A stretch of DNA of 20,153 nt from JAGMDK01 sp023128695. GTDB taxonomy: Bacteria; Planctomycetota; Phycisphaerae; UBA1845; Fen-1342. The position numbers and the translations under genes were made by a program. Below the pieces are notes generated by a model, which was given only the letters and a program-made list of their open reading frames with translations, had not been told where the DNA came from and searched no databases. Of this stretch, positions 6,470 through 12,787 are shown piece by piece. The first letter of the stretch is position 1. The number at the start of each line of letters is the position of its first letter. The stretch lies in assembly GCA_030628805.1 (NCBI GenBank), contig DAOVQG010000040.1, positions 1 through 20,153 on the forward strand, written 5' to 3'.

Positions 6470-6497
6470 ATTGTAAACCCATGTCAACGGTTGTCAA
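6470..6497 (-). promoter_or_regulatory. Strong sigma70-type promoter for tRNA-Thr/tuf
   Basis: On the minus strand a perfect -35 box TTGACA (complement of 6492-6497) lies 16 bases from a near-consensus -10 box TACAAT (complement of 6470-6475). Transcription would begin near 6463, about 65 bases upstream of tRNA-Thr. It is the best promoter in the window and fits the head of the translation gene cluster. A second TTGACA lies inside the spacer but too close to the -10 box to be used with it. Confidence 0.8.
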
Positions 6498-6655
6498 AAG
6501 GAAAAATCTAGCCGGTAACGGACGGTTTGGCATAATACAATCTCACAGTGGGTGCCCCATCCCGTTTCGCCGGCCCGGAGGGCAGGCGAGCAGGGTGGGG
6601 AACTGATGAGCCTTTTCGCGACCTTGAAGATTATCGGCCATCCCGGAGTCGTCCG

Positions 6656-7189
6656 ATGAGTGAAAGACGCCCGCCCCGTCTCGCCGACATCCCACATCAG
6701 CTCCGTGAGCAGATGCAAAACCTCCCCGACCGCTGGCGCGCTTGGCGTGAAGGGTTGCGCGAGGACCCCGCCGCCCTCTGGCGGACACCGCTCGTACGAC
6801 TCTGCGGCGTAATCCTGCTCGCGATCCTCGCCATCGTGATCCTGGCCTGGCTCATCGAAACCCTGGTGCCCGGCGGCGGAAGCCAGAGGGTCGAGAAGCC
6901 GACGCCCCTGGCCACGCTCTATGTCGCCTGCACCAATCCCGCTTGCCGGGCCCATTATCCCACCAAACAACCCATGGACTTCACTGACTGGCCCTTGACG
7001 TGCGAAAAGTGTGGCCAGCCGACGGTCTATCGCGCCACGCGCTGCGACGTGTGCCGGAAGTGGTTCGCGGTTCCACCCGGCAGTCCGCGGACCTGCCCCT
7101 TCTGTGCCGAGCAGGCTACTCCCCTGCCCGTGGAAGACGCACGTGAGCACGGACAGCCCACCACCGACGACGATGAGGACCCCTGGTAA
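6656..7189 (+). CDS. Membrane-anchored zinc-ribbon protein, unknown function
   Basis: The start is ATG 6656 because GGAG sits seven bases upstream; an upstream in-frame extension to 6548 has no site. The 177-residue product has a polar, Arg-rich cytoplasmic N-terminus (1-45), one hydrophobic segment (about 46-70, LCGVILLAILAIVILAWLIETL), and a cysteine-rich domain with C92 and C97 (CTNPAC), C116-C119 (CEKC), C130-C133 (CDVC) and C147-C150 (CPFC), enough for two zinc sites. The tail is acidic. The pattern suggests rubredoxin-like or ribbon zinc binding, but the family was not recognised. It is transcribed divergently from the tRNA-Thr/tuf promoter and has no obvious functional partner nearby. 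Confidence 0.75.
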   Translation: MSERRPPRLADIPHQLREQMQNLPDRWRAWREGLREDPAALWRTPLVRLCGVILLAILAIVILAWLIETLVPGGGSQRVEKPTPLATLYVACTNPACRAHYPTKQPMDFTDWPLTCEKCGQPTVYRATRCDVCRKWFAVPPGSPRTCPFCAEQATPLPVEDAREHGQPTTDDDEDPW

Positions 7190-7248
7190 ACAGAAGATTC
7201 GCCCCGTCGATTCCCGAGTGACAAGGTATAAATCCAGTGTTTCATAAA

Positions 7249-7320
7249 TTGCACGACGATTCCACCTTGCACGACGACCCCACCATGCACGACGATCCCA
7301 CCTTGCACGACGATCCCACC
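7249..7320. repeat. 18-base tandem repeat, four copies
   Basis: Four contiguous 18-base units (7249, 7267, 7285, 7303) of the form TTGCACGACGATCCCACC, differing at one or two bases each. In one plus frame it would encode repeats of LHDDPT, in a minus frame repeats of GGIVVQ. No convincing gene contains it, so it is called an intergenic minisatellite. Confidence 0.93.
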
Positions 7321-7325
7321 TTGAA

Positions 7326-7402
7326 GAAGAGCCGCGGGCTTCAGCCCGCGCGGTCGTTCGTGACCTATTGTGGTTCTCTCTTGCGGGGCACCGCGCGGGC
7401 TA
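7326..7402 (-). repeat. Element C, truncated copy
   Basis: Positions 7326-7360 are identical, on the opposite strand, to 10921-10955 over 35 bases. The similarity continues through a middle part to CACCGCGCGGGCT (about 8 differences in 41 bases). Here the right-hand palindromic end is missing because the next palindrome (7401-7543) begins at that point. See the complete copy at 10868-10955. Confidence 0.9.
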
Positions 7403-7543
7403 ACAGTCCGCCGCGAAAGTAGGTTTCGGCCGGAAAATGTAGCGGCCGGGCTCCGTACCGGCCGTAGAACGCGGGAAAATGCTCGCCTAAACAACGGCCG
7501 GTACGGAGCCCGGCCGCTACAGGACTTTTGCGGCGGACTGCTA
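7401..7543. repeat. Nested inverted repeat 1 (family E)
   Basis: Outer arms 7405-7420 (AGTCCGCCGCGAAAGT) and 7524-7539 pair with one mismatch; inner arms 7438-7465 and 7494-7521 are perfect 28-base complements containing GTAGCGGCCGGGCTCCGTAC. The whole unit is about 143 bases. A related sequence, GGACGGAGCCCGGACGCTAC, occurs at 10161-10180. Confidence 0.93.
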
Positions 7544-7576
7544 AGCTACGCCGCGCGCCCCGATATCGTTAAGAAA

Positions 7577-7601
7577 CACTGCTCAAGAGCAGTGGCACAC
7601 C
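7577..7601 (+). repeat. Family A palindromic repeat
   Basis: CACTGCTCAAGAGCAGTG followed by GCACACC, identical over these 25 bases to the inverted copy at 3106-3130. It lies 29 bases 3' of the stop codon of the minus-strand secreted protein gene. Together with the 18-base repeat, element C and nested repeat 1 it accounts for most of the gene-free stretch 7190-7629. Confidence 0.9.
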
Positions 7602-7629
7602 AACACGTCAATTGAGGGTTTATAGAGCA

Positions 7630-9582
7630 CTAGCCCTTCGACTCTTGCTCCGCCGGGGCGCCCTCGTCTTCATCGGCCGACTCCGCGCTCGTCGGGCGGG
7701 GCTTCTTCTTCGGCGGCGGCTGCTGGTAGTGAATTACCCGCTTCGTGTGGGCTACATTGTCGTCAAATGTCGTCACCGAGCAGTGGGAACGATAGAAATT
7801 TAACTCCTTGGCCACCCGCCCGAACTTGGAGACCATAAAGACCGCGGCATTGACCACCGGGTTCTTCATCAACTCCGGTGCAGCCATCGGAAGCAAGCCG
7901 GCCATGCTGAGGCCCTGGCTGAGCTTCTCGCCCCACTTCGACAAATCCTGGAATGTGAACCCGGTCACGTTGTTACCCAGGGGAAGTCCCTCGTTGAGGT
8001 AGCGCTCGTTCTTCGCGAAACTCTCGTGCTCGCCGGCGGCGACCGCCAACGCGAGTGCCAGGACCTCCGGGCCGTTGGCAACAAACAGATGTCCGTCTTT
8101 GACGCCGAAAATCGGCTTTCCGATTCCGGGTATCAGCATCAGAAACGACGGCGGCACGACCTGCTTGAAACCCTCCACACCTTCCAGTTTGGCGTCATTG
8201 ACGGCCAAGCCCTGGCTCGCCAGCAGCTCGACGAGTAACTCGCTGACCAGGTCGAGGGCCGCCTGGGCCTTCTCCTCGTCCCGCACCTTCAGAATCAACA
8301 CCGACCCGGGCAGGAAAGGCGTGGGGATGGGGGCCGTGAACGTGACGTACTCGCCGCCGATCCACGACAGCAGGTCTTCCTCAATATCAAGCGGGAACTC
8401 CTGCCGCTGCTCGTTCCAGGCCGCGATTATTTCCTGGCCGCCGCCGACTTCCGTCTCGATGAAGTTGATGATGGCCTCGTACAGGGCCGGGAAGTCCATG
8501 CCGCCGCGGAGGCTCACGCTGGTGGCTTCGATGGGGATGTATTTCAGGGGCTCGGCCGCCGGCGCGCCGCCATAGAGCACTTTCCCGAACGGCCTGGTCT
8601 TGGCCCCCGGGCGCAGGACGGTGATCTCTTCGCGGACAGTCTTCATCCCGTCGGTGGAGGACACGCCGGCCAGGTAGTCCCACAGGTCGAGGGCTTCGAC
8701 CAGCGGTTCGAGGAACGCATACGGCCCCGTCGGCGGAAGGGACGGGTCGGCCTCGGCCGGCTGCGTGGCGCTGATCCGCGACGCCATCTTCGCGAAGACC
8801 TTGACTTGCTGCACGAGCCTGGCCAGGTCGATGTAAAACAACTCGTCCGTCGGCGGGGGCAACTGGGCCAGGGCCTGCTTGAAACGGTCGGTCGACGCCA
8901 GGGAAGCCATTTCAGGATCCGATTCGCCGCGCAGCAGAGCCAGCGCTTGCTCCGGCATGCTCGAGCCGAACCCGATCAGCAGCACGTCCTCGTGCCGGGC
9001 CAACGTCAGGCTCAAGGGGATCGGCATGTCGGCAAACGAGAGCTTGTGCACGACCGAGCTGCCCGCGCCCTCGTGCGTGAGCAGCAAGCGGTCTTGCTCA
9101 TCCAGTGCGACGAGGTTTTTCAGCATCGCCGTCAGCCCCTCGAAGCTCTCCGCCACCTGATCCTTCGGCGGCATCATCAGCATGATCAGGTCCGCCCCGG
9201 ACGGCGGGGCGAGCTTCAGCGCGAAGGCCGATTCCCGCTCTCCCAGCCGCGACCACTCGACCCCGGCGGCCAGGTCCATTATCTGTTGCCAATGGGCATC
9301 GAACGCTTCGACGTCGCCGCCTTGATTTGTAATCGTGTTTTTCAGCAGGCGTTTGAAATCCTTCTCGAAATGCTGTTTCTCGACCGCGGCCCAGACGCGC
9401 TCGAACTGCTGGTTGAGGAACTCCTTGCCGGCGTGGTCGCGGGCGTGCATAACGAGCATCGCGTCCGCCGGGACGGCCCGGGTCAGCTTGAAATCGTCGA
9501 TCCCTTCGGCCGGGGCCGGGAGGGCCGTTGCCAACAAACACAGCAGCAATCCGCTGTTCAGCCAGTTACGTGTGCGTTTCAT
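7630..9582 (-). CDS. Secreted protein of unknown function
   Basis: The start is ATG 9580-9582 (MKRTRNWLNSGLLLCLLATA), chosen because AAGGAG lies nine bases upstream and the N-terminus is a typical Sec signal peptide with probable cleavage after LPAPA. The 650-residue product has no membrane segment apart from that. The mature start (FKLTRAVPADAMLVMHARDH) resembles large extracytoplasmic proteins annotated as hypothetical in Planctomycetota, possibly related to DUF3352-type proteins; this is from memory and uncertain. The C-terminus is a low-complexity tail rich in Pro, Lys, Glu and Ala. No catalytic motif was recognised. It stands alone, with repeat clusters on both sides, so context gives no role. 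Confidence 0.85.
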   Translation of the reverse strand: MKRTRNWLNSGLLLCLLATALPAPAEGIDDFKLTRAVPADAMLVMHARDHAGKEFLNQQFERVWAAVEKQHFEKDFKRLLKNTITNQGGDVEAFDAHWQQIMDLAAGVEWSRLGERESAFALKLAPPSGADLIMLMMPPKDQVAESFEGLTAMLKNLVALDEQDRLLLTHEGAGSSVVHKLSFADMPIPLSLTLARHEDVLLIGFGSSMPEQALALLRGESDPEMASLASTDRFKQALAQLPPPTDELFYIDLARLVQQVKVFAKMASRISATQPAEADPSLPPTGPYAFLEPLVEALDLWDYLAGVSSTDGMKTVREEITVLRPGAKTRPFGKVLYGGAPAAEPLKYIPIEATSVSLRGGMDFPALYEAIINFIETEVGGGQEIIAAWNEQRQEFPLDIEEDLLSWIGGEYVTFTAPIPTPFLPGSVLILKVRDEEKAQAALDLVSELLVELLASQGLAVNDAKLEGVEGFKQVVPPSFLMLIPGIGKPIFGVKDGHLFVANGPEVLALALAVAAGEHESFAKNERYLNEGLPLGNNVTGFTFQDLSKWGEKLSQGLSMAGLLPMAAPELMKNPVVNAAVFMVSKFGRVAKELNFYRSHCSVTTFDDNVAHTKRVIHYQQPPPKKKPRPTSAESADEDEGAPAEQESKG

Positions 9583-9853
9583 CCGGTGTTTCTCCTTGCG
9601 TTGCGTTTCGGTCATCTTATCGTGTCGCCCCGCCGACGGTAGCACCTGGCCGCAACGAAAAACGCCTTTGCACAATTTCTGACAGCTCGGTTGTGCGAAA
9701 AAGTGCAATGTACAGGACCAGCACCGCATTTCACAACAAGCTCGAAAATCGCACCTTGAAGAGGGTGCGTGACATCTCCGGCGCGCCGCTCGTCAATTCC
9801 ACAGAAGCCCGAACCGACGAGTCATGAAATGGGCCACCGACGAAAAGGGCGAT

Positions 9854-10036
9854 GTGCACCAGCCCCGACGGGGCGACAGTCGTTAGCCGGGGGCGTCAGC
9901 CCCCGGACCAGACGGCCCGGAAGCACCAGCCCCAGCGGGGCGACAGAAGCGGTCCGGACAACCGGCGTTATCTTTCGCCCCGCTGGGGCTCGCGTTCCGG
10001 GACCAACACTCCCGGGGGCTGACGCCCCCGGCTAAC
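9854..10036. repeat. Nested inverted repeat 2 (family F)
   Basis: The arms 9882-9906 and 10012-10036 are perfect 25-base complements (GTTAGCCGGGGGCGTCAGCC and so on), each arm also self-complementary. Inside, 9928-9943 and 9975-9990 pair over 16 bases (AGCCCCAGCGGGGCGA). A related unit, GCACCAGCCCCGACGGGGCG, precedes it at 9857-9876. From 9583 to about 9850 nothing was recognised. Confidence 0.93.
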
Positions 10037-10157
10037 AACTTCCGCCCTTTCAGGGCTATCATCCGCAACGGGTCACACCGGCAATTCATCCATAAATCCA
10101 ACCCCGCCAAAACTGTCACGCACCCGTCGTAGAAGAGCGTTTTCTCGCATCCTACTT

Positions 10158-10182
10158 CCGGGACGGAGCCCGGACGCTACAG
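10158..10182 (+). repeat. Family E fragment
   Basis: CCGGGACGGAGCCCGGACGC followed by TACAG is a single-arm relative of the inner arm of nested repeat 1 (7498-7522, CGGTACGGAGCCCGGCCGCT). It lies between nested repeat 2 and a terminator-like hairpin. Confidence 0.7.
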
Positions 10183-10191
10183 TTCCCGCTG

Positions 10192-10213
10192 GTGCGAGAA
10201 TCCTTTCTCGCAC
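10192..10213. repeat. Family H hairpin, possible terminator
   Basis: GTGCGAGAA and TTCTCGCAC form a perfect nine-pair stem around TCCT. The same hairpin, inverted, is found at 18254-18275. It sits 22 bases 3' of the minus-strand lipoprotein gene, where it could end transcription, but there is no T run on that strand. Confidence 0.75.
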
Positions 10214-10235
10214 TTATTCAAACAGTGACGCGCGA

Positions 10236-10757
10236 CTATTCCGCTTTCTGCCGCTTCAGCAATTTGCCCACCGCGTCGATGGCCGCTTCGGCCAGGTCGT
10301 CGCCGGAGCCCTCGCGGAAGGACTTGCTCGCGGCGTTCACGATGCCGTCGGCACTGAAGCCGTCGTCGCCGCGAAACTGGATGCGGCTGAGCAATTGAGC
10401 GCCGCCCAGAAGGCCCTTCTTCTGGAAAAATAGGATTTCAGTTTCGATGGTCAAGCCGGGCGAACCGCCGGCGTAGAGCGCGTCCAGGTCGTGCGGCAAC
10501 TCCCCGGCAAAGTGATCGTACGCCGTGAGCACCTTCGGCGGGCAGAGCTTATTACTGAGTTTGGTCGTCGCCGGCTCGAAGCGTACGCTCTGGTACCTGG
10601 CCAGGGCGGTGTCGGAGAGTTCGGTATTCAGCAGGACTTTCGCACGAGCACCGATCACTTCGTGCAAGCCCTGTTTCGCGACGGTCGTACAGCCGGTCGA
10701 CCAGAACAGGATGAGAGACGGGACAAGCGGGGCTAGGCGAACGAAACGGCTTGACAT
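10236..10757 (-). CDS. Small lipoprotein of unknown function
   Basis: The start is ATG 10755-10757 because AGGAG lies five bases upstream and a lipoprotein signal follows: MSSRFVRLAPLVPSLILFW then STGC, with the acylated cysteine at residue 23. The mature part of about 150 residues is mixed polar and hydrophobic, with a C-terminal helix-rich segment ending LLKRQKAE; no domain was recognised. The frame continues upstream to 10832, but that part is repeat-derived (family D) and is not credible coding. It is on the same strand as, and downstream of, the yebC-type gene, separated by about 226 bases of repeats. Confidence 0.75.
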   Translation of the reverse strand: MSSRFVRLAPLVPSLILFWSTGCTTVAKQGLHEVIGARAKVLLNTELSDTALARYQSVRFEPATTKLSNKLCPPKVLTAYDHFAGELPHDLDALYAGGSPGLTIETEILFFQKKGLLGGAQLLSRIQFRGDDGFSADGIVNAASKSFREGSGDDLAEAAIDAVGKLLKRQKAE

Positions 10758-10778
10758 TTCTTCTCCTCTATGCGGCGC

Positions 10779-10871
10779 GGGAGGGCGAGGCTCCTGCCGA
10801 GCCGCGGCTCGCTGGGAGGCTCGCCCTTCCATTACGCGGCTCGCCGGGAGGGCGAGGCTCCTGCCGAGCCG
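10779..10871 (+). repeat. Family D repeats, two copies
   Basis: Two copies (10779-10804 and 10846-10871) of a 26-base unit beginning GGGAGGGCGAGGCTCCTGCC and ending GAGCCG, with an inverted partial copy (GGCTCGCCCTTCC) between them. Further copies are at 12556-12581 and 16352-16377. Confidence 0.93.
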
Positions 10872-10955
10872 CAGGCTTCAGCCCGCGCGGTGCTCCGCCA
10901 GCGAGGGCAACAACAGGTCGCGAACGACCGCGCGGGCTGAAGCCCGCGGCTCTTC
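10868..10955 (+). repeat. Element C, full-length copy
   Basis: About 88 bases. The left end GCCGCAGGCTTCAGCCCGCG and the right end CGCGGGCTGAAGCCCGCGGC are inverted copies of each other, and each is itself a hairpin. The internal part contains a GAACGACC/GGTCGCG segment that is conserved in the copy at 7326-7402. The arrangement, two inverted hairpins around a conserved spacer, resembles a REPIN or a small non-autonomous element. Confidence 0.9.
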
Positions 10956-10983
10956 ATAGTCACGATATTTCTGAAACGCAGTA

Positions 10984-11733
10984 TTAGCCCGACAAACGGG
11001 CCATGTCCTCTTCGGAGATTTCAAAGTTGCTGTAGACGTTCTGCGTGTCGTCGTGATCCTCGAGCGCGTCGATCAGCTTCATCATCTTCTCGGCTTCGTT
11101 GCCCTGGAGGTTCACCGTCGTGGAGGCCACCATCGTGAGTTCGGCATTGTCCGGCTTGATCTCGGCCTGCTCGAGCGCCTGGCGGACCTCGTCGAAAACC
11201 GCCGGATCGCAGGTCAGCTCGAACGCCTCGCCGAGGGCCTGGATGTCGTCCGCCCCGCATTCAAGAGCGATATTGGTGAGTGTATCCTCGTCGGTCTTGT
11301 CGGCGGAGATCAGGAACTGGCCGCGTTTGGAGAACATCCACGCGACGCAGTTGGTGGCTCCCAGGTTGCCGCCGCGCTGCTCGAAGATCTTCTTGATTTC
11401 GGGGGCGGTGCGGTTGCGGTTGTCGGTGAGGACGGTGACCAGGATGGCGGCCCCGCCGAGGCCGTAGCCCTCGAAGACCAGTTCGACGAAGTCCTGCCCG
11501 CCGAGATCGCCGGCGCCCTTCTTGACGGCCCGCGCGATGGTGTCCTTGGGCATGTTGGCGTCTTTGCAGGCGTCGATGGCATAGCGCAGCGACAAGTTCA
11601 TGTCAGGGTCGCCGCCGCCCTGTCGGGCCGCGATGATGACCGCCCGGGCCAACTTGCTCCACAGCCGACCGCGGCGGGCGTCGGTGACGCCCTTCGCTCG
11701 TTTGATCCGGGCCCAATGTGAATGTCCAGACAT
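10984..11733 (-). CDS. yebC: YebC/TACO1-family translation or regulatory protein
   Basis: The start is ATG 11731-11733 (MSGHSHWARIKRAKGVTDAR) with AGGAG six bases upstream; the frame is open further upstream without a site. The 249 residues match the family in length and pattern: the basic N-terminus GHSHWARIKRAKG, NMPKDTIARAVKKGAG, the VTVLTDNRNRT segment, GGNLG and the C-terminal NAELTMVASTTV. Family members have been described both as DNA-binding regulators (PmpR, YebC) and as ribosome-associated factors that relieve stalling on proline stretches (TACO1, YebC). No ruvABC genes, frequent neighbours of yebC elsewhere, are visible. Confidence 0.95.
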   Translation of the reverse strand: MSGHSHWARIKRAKGVTDARRGRLWSKLARAVIIAARQGGGDPDMNLSLRYAIDACKDANMPKDTIARAVKKGAGDLGGQDFVELVFEGYGLGGAAILVTVLTDNRNRTAPEIKKIFEQRGGNLGATNCVAWMFSKRGQFLISADKTDEDTLTNIALECGADDIQALGEAFELTCDPAVFDEVRQALEQAEIKPDNAELTMVASTTVNLQGNEAEKMMKLIDALEDHDDTQNVYSNFEISEEDMARLSG

Positions 11734-11828
11734 AGTCCGCTCCTCTTGATCGCGAAACCTGTACCTTGCCCATATTTTACGCCAAGCCGGCGGCGGCGCA
11801 AAGCCGTACACGTTGCCGGACTACCGCC

Positions 11829-11856
11829 GTGACGACGGGGCGGTTGCCGTTATAGT
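11829..11856 (+). promoter_or_regulatory. Possible promoter of the ABC transporter genes
   Basis: GTGACG (11829-11834) and TATAGT (11851-11856) are spaced 16 bases apart, 20 bases upstream of the ATPase start. The -10 box is good and the -35 box weak. The region lies between divergently transcribed genes. Confidence 0.35.
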
Positions 11857-11876
11857 GTGCTCTCGGAACAACGATC

Positions 11877-12548
11877 ATGCTCAAAGCCGAGTCTATTTGC
11901 AAACACTTCCCGAGGCACACGGGCGAATTGACCGTTCTGCGCAACGTGTCGCTCGAGCTCGAAAAAGGACGGTCGGCGGTAATTCTGGGGCCCTCCGGCT
12001 CAGGGAAGAGCACTCTGCTGAACATCCTGGGCACGCTTGAACCGCCGACCGCGGGGCGCGTGCGGCTCGACGACTGCGATCCGTACGCGCTGCCCGAGCG
12101 CGAACTGGCCCGCTTCCGCAATCGCCGCATCGGCTTCGTTTTCCAGGACCACCACCTGCTGCCGCAATGCACCGTGCTGGAGAACGTGCTCTTGCCGACA
12201 CTCGCCGATCGGCCGGCCGCGGACGCCGAGGCCCGTGCTCGCCGGCTCCTCGAACGGGTCGGCCTGGCTGAGCGCCTGGACCACTTCCCGGCCGAGCTTT
12301 CCGGGGGAGAAAAACAGCGGGTCGCCGTGGCCCGGGCGCTCATCAACCGTCCCGGGCTGCTGCTCGCCGACGAGCCGACTGGCAACCTGGACCGCGCCAC
12401 CGCCAACGTCGGCGGCGATTTACTGGTTGAGCTGCCGCGCGAGCACGAGGTGATGCAAGTCGTGGTGACGCACAGCGAGTCACTCGCCGAGCGCTTTGAT
12501 CGCCGCTATGACCTCGTCGATGGTACCCTAGTGTTGCGTTATGCGTGA
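11877..12548 (+). CDS. ABC transporter ATPase, LolD/MacB type
   Basis: The 223-residue ATPase has Walker A GPSGSGKST (about 39-47), a Q-loop (FVFQDHHLLP), the signature LSGGEKQRVAVARAL (about 141-155), Walker B LLLADEPTGNLD and an H-loop VVVTH. It matches the LolD/FtsE/MacB group, which drives FtsX-type permeases acting on lipoproteins or other envelope substrates by mechanotransmission. The next gene on the strand is such a permease, so the two probably form one complex. They are separated by 239 bases filled with three repeat families. The ATG at 11877 has only a weak upstream site (CGGA). Confidence 0.95.
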   Translation: MLKAESICKHFPRHTGELTVLRNVSLELEKGRSAVILGPSGSGKSTLLNILGTLEPPTAGRVRLDDCDPYALPERELARFRNRRIGFVFQDHHLLPQCTVLENVLLPTLADRPAADAEARARRLLERVGLAERLDHFPAELSGGEKQRVAVARALINRPGLLLADEPTGNLDRATANVGGDLLVELPREHEVMQVVVTHSESLAERFDRRYDLVDGTLVLRYA

Positions 12549-12555
12549 AATGATG

Positions 12556-12581
12556 GGGAGGGCGAGGCTCCTGCCGAGCCG
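12556..12581 (+). repeat. Family D repeat
   Basis: Exact copy of the 26-base family D unit (see 10779-10804), eight bases after the ATPase stop codon. Confidence 0.9.
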
Positions 12582-12610
12582 TGCCCCGGAATAATCGAAC
12601 GTACGGCTCG

Positions 12611-12681
12611 ATGGGTGGCACGGCCGTGTCGGCCGTGAATACCTGCGACTTGTACACGGCTGACACAGCCGTGCCACCCAT
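12611..12681. repeat. Family B inverted repeat
   Basis: Arms 12611-12637 and 12655-12681 (ATGGGTGGCACGGC...GTGTC...GCCGTG) pair over 27 bases with two mismatches around a 17-base spacer. A shorter relative is at 18507-18540. Each arm is also internally self-complementary around GTGTC. Confidence 0.9.
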
Positions 12682-12696
12682 CGCAAGACGCTATGG

Positions 12697-12771
12697 GTGG
12701 TGTGGGCATCTTGCCCGCATACCGGCGGGCGGGACGCCCGCCCCACCCGGCGGGACGCCGCCCCACCCTGG
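12697..12771 (+). repeat. Family G repeats
   Basis: Contains GGGCATCTTGCCCGCATACC, then GGCGGGCGGGACGCCCGCCC and a second, shorter copy of CGGCGGGACGCCGCCCCACC. It is related to the segment at 2895-2922. It ends about 17 bases before the permease start. Confidence 0.75.
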
Positions 12772-12787
12772 ATAAGATGCAAACAGC

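Noticed and set aside
6265..6471. Minus-strand frame across tRNA-Thr
   Set aside because: It overlaps a perfect cloverleaf tRNA and has no protein similarity.
6494..7150. Long minus-strand frame opposite the zinc-ribbon gene
   Set aside because: It is the shadow of the plus-strand gene, which has a membrane segment, cysteine pairs and a good ribosome binding site.
7237..7422. Plus-strand 61-codon frame containing the LHDDPT repeats
   Set aside because: It spans a minisatellite and element C, has no ribosome binding site and no recognisable protein features.
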